Positions 6,483 to 15,063 of a stretch of DNA of 33,239 nucleotides are shown one piece after another (the stretch's first letter is position 1; each line of letters opens with the position of its first letter). The DNA is from Pseudomonas rhodesiae (lineage in GTDB: Bacteria > Pseudomonadota > Gammaproteobacteria > Pseudomonadales > Pseudomonadaceae): NCBI RefSeq assembly GCF_007858255.1, contig NZ_VFEU01000038.1:1-33239 (forward strand), read 5' to 3'. A program made the position numbers and the translations under genes. A model generated the notes under the pieces. That model saw only the letters and a program-made list of their open reading frames with translations, did not search any database and was not told the DNA's origin.

Positions 6483-8036
6483 ATGATCAGTGCCGCAGTA
6501 AGTATTCAGGGAGAGCGTGTTAGTCAGCCAGTTGGCGGGTCGACCTCTTTGGTCGACCTCAACACGGTGCGGCCGGTGTCCAGTTTCAACCCCAATCGAA
6601 AGAAAGTACTGTTTGTAACCTCGGAATTCGCCGATCTGGTGAAGACCGGCGGCCTTGGCGACGTATCCGCCGCCCTGCCTCGCGCCATGGCGCATCTGCA
6701 TGATGTGCGCGTGTTGATCCCCGGTTACCCGCAGGTGATGGAAAGCGATAACCCGATCCATATCATCGGCGAACTGGGTGGCCACGCCGCGCTGCCGCCG
6801 TGCAAGATCGGGCGCATGGACCTCAAGGATGGCCTGGTCATCTACGTGTTGATCTGCCCCGAGCTCTATGAGCGCGAGGGCACGCCTTACGGCGCCAACA
6901 ACGGTCGCGACTGGCCGGACAACCATATCCGTTTCGCTCGCCTGGGCCTGGCCGCCGCCGATATCGCCGCCAACCTGGCGCAGATCCACTGGTGCCCGGA
7001 CCTGGTGCACGCCCACGACTGGCCCGCTGGCCTGGCCCCGGCGTACATGCACTGGCGTGGTTCACGCACGCCGACGTTGTTCACCATTCATAACCTGGCC
7101 TATCAGGGCGTGGTCAGCCTGGCTTCCACGCCGGAGCTGGGGATTCCGCCCCACGCACTGCAGCAGGAAGGCATGGAGTTCTACGGCAAGATGTCGTTCC
7201 TCAAGGCCGGCATGGCGTACTCCAGCCACATCACCACGGTGAGTGCCACTTACGCTCAGGAAATCACCACCCCCGAATTCGGCTGCGGCCTCGACGGTTT
7301 CCTCGCCGCCAAGACCCAGCAAGGCTTGCTCAGCGGCATTCCCAACGGCATTGATGAGAGCTGGGAAACGTCCACCGACACGCACCTGACCCACAATTTC
7401 AATATCGGTGACTGGGAAGGCAAAGCGATCAACGCCGCCCATGTGCGCAATCTGTTCGGGCTGCACGACTCCACCGGCCCGCTGTTCGCCGTGGTTTCGC
7501 GCTTGGTGTACCAGAAGGGTCTGGACCTTACCGAAGCGGTTGCCAGCTTTATCGTCGAGAACGGTGGCCAGATCGCAATTATCGGGCGCGGCGAGCCGGA
7601 AGAAGAACAGGCCATGCGCGAGCTGGCCCTGCGTTTCCCCGGCCAAATCGGCGTGCGCATCGGTTTTAACGAAACCGACGCGCGGCGCATGTTCGCCGGC
7701 AGCGATTTCCTGCTGATGCCATCGCGTTACGAGCCATGCGGCCTGAGCCAGATGTACGCGCAGCGCTTCGGCTCACTGCCGGTGGCGCGCAACACCGGCG
7801 GGCTGGCGGACACCATCGAAGACGGCGTCACTGGGTTCCTGTTCAACGAATCCACGGTGGACAGCTACAAAGCCGCCCTCACCCGCGCCTTCAATGTGTT
7901 CGCCTACCCCGGCCTGCTCAACGCCATGCGCTGCCGCGCCATGACCCAGCCGTTCAACTGGACCCAGGCGGTCGAACCCTACGCCGAACTCTACGAACAA
8001 CTGGTGGCCAAGGCCCTGGGGAAATCAGCTAAATAA
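6483..8036 (+). CDS. glgA: Glycogen (starch) synthase, GT5
   Basis: A 517-residue GT5 enzyme that adds glucose from a nucleotide sugar (ADP-glucose in the family) to the non-reducing end of alpha-1,4-glucan. KKVLFVTSEFADLVKTGGLGD at 40-60 holds the KTGG substrate loop. HAHDWPAGLAP, FTIHNLAYQG and SGIPNGID follow in order, and the C-terminal Rossmann domain has PSRYEPCGLSQMYA and the ARNTGGLADT nucleotide-sugar site. About 38 residues precede the first strand, a Pseudomonas-type extension. ATG 6483 is chosen because GGAGAG lies 5 bases upstream and MISAA is the usual start. treZ follows after 19 bases, so glgA heads the operon. No glgC (ADP-glucose pyrophosphorylase) is in the window. Confidence 0.95.
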   Translation: MISAAVSIQGERVSQPVGGSTSLVDLNTVRPVSSFNPNRKKVLFVTSEFADLVKTGGLGDVSAALPRAMAHLHDVRVLIPGYPQVMESDNPIHIIGELGGHAALPPCKIGRMDLKDGLVIYVLICPELYEREGTPYGANNGRDWPDNHIRFARLGLAAADIAANLAQIHWCPDLVHAHDWPAGLAPAYMHWRGSRTPTLFTIHNLAYQGVVSLASTPELGIPPHALQQEGMEFYGKMSFLKAGMAYSSHITTVSATYAQEITTPEFGCGLDGFLAAKTQQGLLSGIPNGIDESWETSTDTHLTHNFNIGDWEGKAINAAHVRNLFGLHDSTGPLFAVVSRLVYQKGLDLTEAVASFIVENGGQIAIIGRGEPEEEQAMRELALRFPGQIGVRIGFNETDARRMFAGSDFLLMPSRYEPCGLSQMYAQRFGSLPVARNTGGLADTIEDGVTGFLFNESTVDSYKAALTRAFNVFAYPGLLNAMRCRAMTQPFNWTQAVEPYAELYEQLVAKALGKSAK

Positions 8037-8055
8037 TCAAGGGAGGTCTCTATAG

Positions 8056-9801
8056 ATGCCGTTACGGACTCTGGAAACCTGGCCCCACGGCGCAATCATG
8101 CTGGACGCGCAACACACGCGTTTCGCCTTGTGGGCGCCAGACGCGTTTTATGTCAGCGTTGAATTGGAAAACGGTAAATCCATCGCCATGCTGCCCCAGG
8201 CCGATGGATGGTTCGAAGTTGAAATCAAGTGCCCGGCGGGCACCCGGTATCGCTACAACATCGACGGGGAGCAGGATGTTCCCGATCCAGCGTCCAGGGC
8301 CCAGGCCTCGGACGTTCACGGTTGGAGCCTGGTGGTCGACCCGCTGGCCTACCACTGGCGCCAGCCCAACTGGCAAGGCCGCCCCTGGCACGAGGCGGTG
8401 ATCTACGAATTGCACGTCGGCGCCCTGGGGGGGTACGCCAACGTCGAGCAACACCTACCGCGCCTGGCCGAGCTGGGCGTGACCGCCATTGAACTGATGC
8501 CCTTGGCGCAGTTTCCTGGCGAACGTAACTGGGGCTATGACGGCGTACTGCCGTATGCCCCGCACTCGTCCTACGGCACCCCGGAGCAACTCAAACACCT
8601 GATCGACAGCGCCCACGAACACGGCCTGGCGGTGATCCTTGACGTGGTCTACAACCACTTCGGCCCCGATGGCAACTACCTGGGCCAGTACGCGGCAAGT
8701 TTCTTCCAGGAAGACGTGCACACCCCGTGGGGCGCCGGCATTGATTTCGAGCGCCGTGAAGTGCGGGACTTCTTTCTCGATAACGCCCTGATGTGGTTGC
8801 TCGAATACCGTTTCGACGGCCTGCGACTGGACGCCGTGCACGCCATCGATAACCCCGGTTTCTTGCAGGAACTGGCGCAGCGCGTGCGCCAGCAGGTCGA
8901 TGCCGGCCGTCATGTGTGGCTGGTGCTGGAAAACGAACTGAATCAGGCCAGCCTGCTTAAGCACGACTTCGATGCGCAGTGGAATGACGACTTCCACAAT
9001 GTGTTGCACGTCCTGCTGACCGGCGAAACCGATGCCTACTACAGCGACTTTGCCCAAGACCCTACCGCCAAACTGGCAAGGTGCCTGGGTGAAGGGTTTA
9101 TCTACCAGGGCGACACCACTCGCCATGGCCATGCCCGCGGCGAGCCGAGCGGTGGTCTGCCGCCGACTGCTTTCGTTGCGTTTCTGCAAAACCACGACCA
9201 GATCGGCAATCGCGCCCTCGGCGAACGTCTGCACCAGCTTTGCCCGCCCCAGGCGCTCAAGGCCGCGACCGCCCTGCTGCTGCTGTCGCCAATGATTCCG
9301 TTGATGTTTATGGGCGACGAAGCCAACGCCGCCGAGCCGTTCCTGTTCTTCACCGACCATCACGGCGAGCTGGCCGAAGCGGTGCGTGAAGGTCGGCGCA
9401 ATGAATTTGCCGACTTTGCCGCGTTCCAGGACCCTGAACGCCGCGAACACATCCCGGACCCGAATGCGCTGTCGACCTTGCAACAGTCCATGCCAACCCT
9501 GGCCGACCAAGACCATGTGGCGTTTTACCGCGAGCTGTTGAGCCTGCGTCATCGCCATATCGTCCCGCACCTGCCTGGCAGTGTGGCGCTGGGTGCCCAA
9601 ATACTTGGCGACGCAGCGGTCAGCGCGCGCTGGCGTCTGGGTAACGGCAGCGTGTTGCAGATCGATCTGAACCTCAGTGCCACTGCCTTGGAACATTCCA
9701 CGGCGCCGCACCTGATTTTTGCAACGCCCGCCGGCGACGGCACACACCTGCCGCCGTACAGCGCACGCGTCACCCTATCCCCTGCTGGAGAACACCCTTG
9801 A
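8056..9801 (+). CDS. treZ: Malto-oligosyltrehalose trehalohydrolase, GH13
   Basis: A 581-residue enzyme that cuts trehalose from maltooligosyl-trehalose made by TreY. An N-terminal beta-sandwich (RFALWAPDAFYVSVEL) precedes the GH13 barrel with AVIYELHVGALGGYA. Catalytic motifs are DVVYNHFGPDGNYLG, FDGLRLDAVHAI (nucleophile Asp259), VLENEL (acid Glu292) and FLQNHDQIGN (Asp381). FMGDEANAAEPFLFFTDHHGEL is characteristic of TreZ and separates it from the branching enzyme GlgB. GGGAGG at 8041-8046 supports the ATG. The stop overlaps the malQ TTG start, showing translational coupling. Confidence 0.95.
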   Translation: MPLRTLETWPHGAIMLDAQHTRFALWAPDAFYVSVELENGKSIAMLPQADGWFEVEIKCPAGTRYRYNIDGEQDVPDPASRAQASDVHGWSLVVDPLAYHWRQPNWQGRPWHEAVIYELHVGALGGYANVEQHLPRLAELGVTAIELMPLAQFPGERNWGYDGVLPYAPHSSYGTPEQLKHLIDSAHEHGLAVILDVVYNHFGPDGNYLGQYAASFFQEDVHTPWGAGIDFERREVRDFFLDNALMWLLEYRFDGLRLDAVHAIDNPGFLQELAQRVRQQVDAGRHVWLVLENELNQASLLKHDFDAQWNDDFHNVLHVLLTGETDAYYSDFAQDPTAKLARCLGEGFIYQGDTTRHGHARGEPSGGLPPTAFVAFLQNHDQIGNRALGERLHQLCPPQALKAATALLLLSPMIPLMFMGDEANAAEPFLFFTDHHGELAEAVREGRRNEFADFAAFQDPERREHIPDPNALSTLQQSMPTLADQDHVAFYRELLSLRHRHIVPHLPGSVALGAQILGDAAVSARWRLGNGSVLQIDLNLSATALEHSTAPHLIFATPAGDGTHLPPYSARVTLSPAGEHP

Positions 9802-11882
9802 GCGAAGCGAAACTGGAAATCCTCGCCAGCCGCGCGGGCCTGGCCGTCGATTGGATCGACGCCAACGGCCGCCCGCAACACGTACAACCCGACGCCCTGC
9901 GCGCGGTGCTCAAAGGTCTTGGCCACCCGGCCGACACTGATGCCGAAATCGAAGCCAGCCTGGACGAACTGGAACAGGCCCAGCAGAGCAAGCATCTGCC
10001 GCCGTTGTTGACCGTCGACAGCGGTGAGAGCCTGGACCTGGCACGCTATTTCGAACCAGACACCCTGTGCCGCGTGCACTTGGAGCAAGGCGAAACCCTG
10101 GAGCTGCGGCTGGACGGCAACGCCGTGCTGCCCGGCGTGATTGCCTTGGGTTATCACCAAGTGCAGATCAACGACCAGACGTTCACCCTGGCCGTGGCCC
10201 CCACCCACTGCTACAGCGTGGCCGAAGCGGTGGACAGCCAACCCGCCCGCGCTTGGGGCATCAGTGCGCAACTCTATAGCCTGCGCCGCCTCAACGATGG
10301 TGGCTTTGGTGACACCCTGGCCCTGGAACACCTGGCCCGCGCAGCCGCCGAGCGGGGCGCCGATGCCCTGGCCATCAGCCCGATGCACGCGATGTTCAGC
10401 GCCGACCCGCAGCGATACAGCCCGTATTCGCCGTCGAGTCGGCTGTTTCTTAACAGCCTGTACGCTTCGCCGGCCTGCATCCTCGGCGAGCGCGAAGTGC
10501 GCAATGCCATCGAAGCCCTGGGCATCGCCGATGAGCTGCACGACCTCGAACAACTCGACCTGATCGACTGGCCTGCCGCCGCCCAGGCCAAGCAGCGTTT
10601 GCTGCGTGCGCTGTATGAAGATTTCCGCCACGGCCATCACCCGCAACATGCTGACTTCCTGAGTTTCCGTCAGACCGGCGGCGAGGCCTTGGAAAACCAT
10701 TGCCGCTTCGAAGCGGTGCAAGCCATGCGCGCTGCCGCTGGTGAAAGCCTCGACTGGCGCCACTGGCCGGCAGAGTGGCGCACCCCGCAAAGCCCGGCGC
10801 TGGCAACATTTGCCGAAGAACACCGCGAAGAGGTCGGCTTCTACGCCTTTGCCCAGTGGCTGATCGCGCGGTGCCTGGAGCGCGCCCAACAAGCGGCCCG
10901 TGGCAGTGGCATGGGGGTTGGCCTGATCGCTGACCTGGCGGTGGGCGCCGACGGCGGCGGCAGCCAGGCCTGGAGTCGCCAGGACGAGTTGCTGGCCAAC
11001 CTCACCGTGGGGGCGCCGCCCGACATCCTCAACCGTGCCGGCCAGGGCTGGGGGATTTCCGCGTTCTCCCCCGAGGGCCTCAAGCGCCACGGATTCCGTG
11101 CGTTTATCGAAATGCTGCGGGCCAACTTCGCCCATGCCGGCGGCTTGCGCATCGACCATGTCATGGGCCTGCAACGCCTGTGGGTGATCCCCATGGACGC
11201 CTCGCCCAAAGAAGGCGCGTACCTGTATTACCCAGTGGACGACATGCTGCGTCTGCTTGCGCTGGAGTCCCATCGTCACCAGGCCATTGTGCTTGGCGAA
11301 GACCTAGGCACCGTGCCCGACGGCCTGCGCGAAAAACTCATCGGCCGCTCCATACTCGGTATGCGCGTGCTGCTGTTCGAACAAGGCCACGACGGCCAGT
11401 TCAAGCCGATCCTCGACTGGCCCGACAACGCCCTCGCCACCACCAGCACCCACGACCTGCCGACCCTCAACGGTTGGTGGCACAGCCGCGACATCGACTG
11501 GAACATCCAGCTCGGCCTTATCGACGCGCCCACCATGGAGCAATGGAGCGAACATCGCCTGCGCGAACGCCAGGCGCTGCGCCAAGCCCTGAGCCAGGAC
11601 CCGCAGAACTTCGTCGATGAGATCCGCAACGAAACCGACCATATGATCGACGCCAGCGTGCGCTACCTGGGCCACACCCGCGCACCCCTGGTGCTGTTGC
11701 CGCTGGAGGATGCCCTGGGCATCGAAGAACAAGCCAACCTGCCCGGCACCACCGATACCCATCCCAATTGGCGCCGCCGCCTGCCGGGCGAGGCCGCCAG
11801 CCTGCTCGACAACGCCGGCGCCGCGCGTCGCCTCGAACTGCTGGCCGTCGCGCGTAACCAAGCCTATGAGCGTGACCGATGA
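9798..11882 (+). CDS. malQ: 4-alpha-glucanotransferase (amylomaltase), GH77
   Basis: A 694-residue cytoplasmic disproportionating enzyme that moves maltodextrin units between chains, helping supply chains long enough for TreY. The start is a TTG at 9798 overlapping the treZ stop (TTGA) with GGAG ten bases upstream; SEAKLEILASRAGLAVDWID is the usual N-terminus. An N-terminal module of about 140 residues precedes the GH77 barrel: WGISAQLYSLRR, ISPMHAMFSADPQRYSPYSP, LRIDHVMGLQRLW (nucleophile Asp453), LGEDLGTVP (acid Glu501) and TSTHDLPTLNGWW (Asp553). All catalytic residues are intact. Its stop overlaps the treY ATG (ATGA). Confidence 0.95.
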   Translation: MSEAKLEILASRAGLAVDWIDANGRPQHVQPDALRAVLKGLGHPADTDAEIEASLDELEQAQQSKHLPPLLTVDSGESLDLARYFEPDTLCRVHLEQGETLELRLDGNAVLPGVIALGYHQVQINDQTFTLAVAPTHCYSVAEAVDSQPARAWGISAQLYSLRRLNDGGFGDTLALEHLARAAAERGADALAISPMHAMFSADPQRYSPYSPSSRLFLNSLYASPACILGEREVRNAIEALGIADELHDLEQLDLIDWPAAAQAKQRLLRALYEDFRHGHHPQHADFLSFRQTGGEALENHCRFEAVQAMRAAAGESLDWRHWPAEWRTPQSPALATFAEEHREEVGFYAFAQWLIARCLERAQQAARGSGMGVGLIADLAVGADGGGSQAWSRQDELLANLTVGAPPDILNRAGQGWGISAFSPEGLKRHGFRAFIEMLRANFAHAGGLRIDHVMGLQRLWVIPMDASPKEGAYLYYPVDDMLRLLALESHRHQAIVLGEDLGTVPDGLREKLIGRSILGMRVLLFEQGHDGQFKPILDWPDNALATTSTHDLPTLNGWWHSRDIDWNIQLGLIDAPTMEQWSEHRLRERQALRQALSQDPQNFVDEIRNETDHMIDASVRYLGHTRAPLVLLPLEDALGIEEQANLPGTTDTHPNWRRRLPGEAASLLDNAGAARRLELLAVARNQAYERDR

Positions 11883-14635
11883 AAGCACTGCCCTTGCGCG
11901 CCACTCAGCGCCTGCAATTCCATAAAGGTTTCACCCTGGACGACGCGGTGCCGCTGGTGCCGTATTTTGCCCAACTGGGTATCAGCCACCTGTATGCCTC
12001 GCCGTTGCTCAGCGCACGCGCCGGCTCCATGCACGGTTACGACGTGGTCGACCCGACCCGGGTCAACCCTGAACTGGGCGGCGAGGACGCGTTGCGCCGT
12101 CTGGTCGCAGCCCTGCGTGAACACGACATGGGCCTGATCCTGGATATCGTTTCTAACCACATGGCCGTGGGCGGCGCCGATAACCCTTGGTGGCTGGACC
12201 TGCTCGAATGGGGGCGTTTGAGCCCCTACAGCGAATTCTTCGATATCCAGTGGCACTCTCCCGACCCGCTGCTCAAAGGCCAATTGCTGATGCCGTTCCT
12301 GGGCAGCGACTATGGCGAAGCCCTGCAAAGTGGCACCTTGACCCTGCATTTCGAGGCTGACCACGGATCGTTCTACGTCGAGCATTACGAACATCGCTTC
12401 CCGATCTGCCCACGGGATTACGCGTTGATTCTGGGCAACGACGAACCGCTCAAACCACTGGCGGACCGTTTCGCTGCCCTGGCCTATCAGGACGATGCCT
12501 ACGCCGAAGCCGCCTGGCTCAAACAGGCCCTGGCCGAGCGGGCCACCGAGGTCCTGCCGGCCATTGAGCAGCGCTTGGCCCAGTTTGACGGTCGCCAAGC
12601 CGAGGGCTTCGAACGCCTGCATCAACTCTTGGAGCAGCAAGCCTATCGCCTGGCCAGCTGGCGCACGGCGGCGGACGATATCAACTGGCGGCGCTTCTTC
12701 GACGTCAATGAATTGGGCGGCCTGCGCGTAGAGCGCAGCGCGGTGTTCGAAGCCACCCACGGCAAGATTTTCGAGCTGATCAGCCAAGGCCTGGTGGATG
12801 GCCTGCGCATCGACCATATCGATGGCCTGGCCGACCCGCGCGGTTATTGCCGCAAGCTGCGCCGCCGGGTCGATACGTTGTCCCCCGAGCGGCACCTGCC
12901 GATTTTTGTCGAGAAGATCCTCGGCGAAGGCGAAACCCTGCGCGAAGACTGGCAAGTGGACGGCACCACGGGCTACGAATTCATGAATCAGCTGTCGCTG
13001 TTGCAGCACCAGCCCGAAGGCTTCGAGCCCCTGGCCGAGCTGTGGACGCGCCTGAGCGAGCGGCCTGCGGCGTTTATCGAAGAGGCCCGCCTGGCACGCC
13101 AACAGATCCTCAACGGCTCCCTGGGCGGCGATTTCGAAAGCGTGGCCCAGGCGCTGCTGCAAGTGGCGCGCGACGACGTAATGACCCGCGACTTCACCCT
13201 CGGCGCCATCCGCCGTGCATTGCAGGAGTTGATCGTGCACTTCCCGGTGTACCGCACCTACATCAGCGCCCGTGGCCGCAGCGCCGCCGATGACAAGGTG
13301 TTCCAACAGGCCATGGACGGCGCGCGCAGCACGTTGAGCGAAGGCGACTGGCCAGTGCTCGAGCACCTGCAAAAATGGCTCGGCGGCCAGCCGTGGCGTG
13401 ATCGCCCGGTGGGGCGCGAGCGCAAGATTCTCAAACATGCCTGCGTGCGCTTCCAGCAACTGACTTCCCCCGCCGCCGCCAAGGCCGTGGAAGACACCGC
13501 GTTCTATCGCTCGGCGGTGCTGCTGTCGCGTAACGATGTGGGTTTCAGTACCGAGCAATTCAGTGCGCCGTTGGCCGACTTCCATCAGGTCAACCAACAG
13601 CGCCTGCTAGCGTTCCCGGACAACCTGCTGGCCACCGCGACCCATGACCACAAACGCGGCGAAGACACCCGTGCGCGCCTGGCGGTGCTCAGTGAGTGCG
13701 CGCCGTGGTATGTGGCTCAAGTTGAACAGTGGCGCAGTCTGGCCGCCCCGCTGCGCGACGATGCCTGCGCGCCGTCGGCCGGTGATGAGCTGATCCTCTA
13801 TCAAGTGCTGGTGGGCAGTTGGCCACTGGATCTGGACCCTGGCGCGTCGCTGGAGACTTACCAACAACGCCTGTGGCAATGGCAACAAAAAGCCCTGCGC
13901 GAAGCCAAGTTGCAAAGCAGCTGGAGCGCGCCCAACGAAGCTTATGAACAAGCGGTCGAAGCCTTCCTGTCGCGCCTGCTGTTGACCGAAGCCGGTCGCC
14001 CGTTGCGTACCGCGATTGCCGCCGCAGCTCAAGCCATCGCCCCGGCCGGCGCCCTGAATGGACTGGCGCAAACCTTGCTTCGCATGACAGTGCCGGGTGT
14101 ACCGGACTTGTACCAGGGCGCCGAGTTCTGGGACTTCAGCCTGGTGGACCCGGACAACCGTCGTCCGGTGGACTTCAACGCACGGCAACAAGCGCTGAAC
14201 ACCCCGCCGGGCACCGATCAACTGCTGACCCACTGGCACGACGGGCGCATCAAGCAGGCGTTGATTGCCCAGGTGTTGGGCTTGCGCAGCGCCCAGCCCG
14301 AACTGTTCCGCCACGGCAGCTACACACCGCTGGAGGTACTCGGTCAACACGCCGACCGCGTGGTGGCGTTCAGCCGCGAACACCAGGGCAAACAACTGGT
14401 GGTGGTGGTGCCACGCTGGTCCCATGCGCTGCTTGAAAACGGTGTGCAGCCCCGGATTCCTGCGCAGGTTTGGGGCGATACCCGGGTGAAATTACCGTTC
14501 GCCGCGTCAACGCAAAACTGGAAGGGACTTTTTCAAACGGGCGCAGTCACACCAGACAAGGAGCTGTTGATCAGCACTGCCCTGGGGGAATTCCCGGTCA
14601 ATGTCTTTATCAATTCTGATGATCAAGAAAGCTGA
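11879..14635 (+). CDS. treY: Maltooligosyl-trehalose synthase, GH13
   Basis: A 918-residue intramolecular transglucosylase that turns the reducing-end alpha-1,4 bond of a maltodextrin into the alpha,alpha-1,1 bond of trehalose, giving the TreZ substrate. RATQRLQFHKGFTLDDAV and GISHLYASPLLSARAGSMHG are the family N-terminus. DIVSNHMAVGGADN, LRIDHIDGLADP (nucleophile Asp312), VEKILGEGE (acid Glu345) and TATHDHKRGED (Asp590) are the catalytic regions. VPGVPDLYQGAEFWDFSLVDPDNRRPVD is the TreY C-terminal signature. Length is within the range of proteobacterial TreY. The ATG overlaps the malQ stop by ATGA, so the glgA-treZ-malQ-treY genes are one coupled operon. Confidence 0.95.
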   Translation: MKALPLRATQRLQFHKGFTLDDAVPLVPYFAQLGISHLYASPLLSARAGSMHGYDVVDPTRVNPELGGEDALRRLVAALREHDMGLILDIVSNHMAVGGADNPWWLDLLEWGRLSPYSEFFDIQWHSPDPLLKGQLLMPFLGSDYGEALQSGTLTLHFEADHGSFYVEHYEHRFPICPRDYALILGNDEPLKPLADRFAALAYQDDAYAEAAWLKQALAERATEVLPAIEQRLAQFDGRQAEGFERLHQLLEQQAYRLASWRTAADDINWRRFFDVNELGGLRVERSAVFEATHGKIFELISQGLVDGLRIDHIDGLADPRGYCRKLRRRVDTLSPERHLPIFVEKILGEGETLREDWQVDGTTGYEFMNQLSLLQHQPEGFEPLAELWTRLSERPAAFIEEARLARQQILNGSLGGDFESVAQALLQVARDDVMTRDFTLGAIRRALQELIVHFPVYRTYISARGRSAADDKVFQQAMDGARSTLSEGDWPVLEHLQKWLGGQPWRDRPVGRERKILKHACVRFQQLTSPAAAKAVEDTAFYRSAVLLSRNDVGFSTEQFSAPLADFHQVNQQRLLAFPDNLLATATHDHKRGEDTRARLAVLSECAPWYVAQVEQWRSLAAPLRDDACAPSAGDELILYQVLVGSWPLDLDPGASLETYQQRLWQWQQKALREAKLQSSWSAPNEAYEQAVEAFLSRLLLTEAGRPLRTAIAAAAQAIAPAGALNGLAQTLLRMTVPGVPDLYQGAEFWDFSLVDPDNRRPVDFNARQQALNTPPGTDQLLTHWHDGRIKQALIAQVLGLRSAQPELFRHGSYTPLEVLGQHADRVVAFSREHQGKQLVVVVPRWSHALLENGVQPRIPAQVWGDTRVKLPFAASTQNWKGLFQTGAVTPDKELLISTALGEFPVNVFINSDDQES

Positions 14636-14659
14636 ACATTTTCTGTGAGGAGCATTGCG

Positions 14660-14926
14660 ATGAGCACTGAAGACAAACGTATCCGCGAATTGGCGCATCA
14701 GATCTGGGAGTCCGAGGGCAAGCCCCATGGTCAGGACGCACGTCATTGGGAGATGGCGCGCAAGCTGGCCGAATCCGAAGCCTTGACGCCGAGCAAGCCC
14801 AAGCCGGCCGCCAAGCCTAAAGCCACCGCCAAGCCTGCGGCAAAGCCCAAGCCCGCTGCGGCAGCAAGCAAGCCCGCCGCACCGGCGACCAAGAAACCTG
14901 CGGCGCCGAAAAAGCCCAAGCCGTAA
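14660..14926 (+). CDS. DUF2934 protein with Lys/Pro/Ala-rich tail
   Basis: An 88-residue protein in two parts. Residues 1-45 (DKRIRELAHQIWESEGKPHG, then QDARHWEMARKL) form the DUF2934 domain, a short helical unit of unknown function. Residues 46-88 are a low-complexity basic tail built on KPKPAAKP and KPAAPKKPKP repeats, resembling histone-H1-like or AlgP-like tails that could bind nucleic acid or another polyanion. GGAG at 14649-14652 decides the ATG at 14660 over an in-frame GTG at 14645. It lies 24 bases after treY and before a terminator, so it is the last gene of the trehalose operon. The domain call is good; any role in glucan or stress physiology is inferred from position. Confidence 0.85.
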   Translation: MSTEDKRIRELAHQIWESEGKPHGQDARHWEMARKLAESEALTPSKPKPAAKPKATAKPAAKPKPAAAASKPAAPATKKPAAPKKPKP

Positions 14927-14946
14927 CCAGCCTTTCGACGCCCAAC

Positions 14947-14975
14947 CCTCCCGCCGACGCTGTCGGCGGGGGTTT
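14947..14975 (+). terminator. Intrinsic terminator after the DUF2934 gene
   Basis: CCCGCCGAC-GCT-GTCGGCGGG (14950-14970) is a perfect 9-bp GC-rich stem with a 3-nt loop followed by GGTTTAACTT, a short T-run. It probably ends the glgA-treZ-malQ-treY-DUF2934 transcript and separates it from glgX. Confidence 0.7.
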
Positions 14976-15003
14976 AACTTCACACTTGATCTCGTTCGCT
15001 GAA
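14975..15003 (+). promoter_or_regulatory. Candidate AlgU (sigma-22) promoter for glgX
   Basis: TAACTT at 14975-14980, a 17-nt spacer and GCTGAA at 14998-15003 match the AlgU/RpoE consensus GAACTT-N16/17-TCTGA(A) with one mismatch in each box. It lies directly after the terminator and 60 bases before the glgX start, as expected for a separate stress promoter driving glgX and the genes joined to it. Confidence 0.5.
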
Positions 15004-15063
15004 AATTCGTCAGCACGGCCGCTCTCGGCCCGAAAAAAGACCCCTTGCAGGAGCAACACCACC

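Noticed and set aside
8056..9801. Glycogen branching enzyme (GlgB)
   Set aside because: The GH13 motifs and the FMGDEANAAEPFLFF-TDHHGEL region fit TreZ, and treY is two genes downstream.
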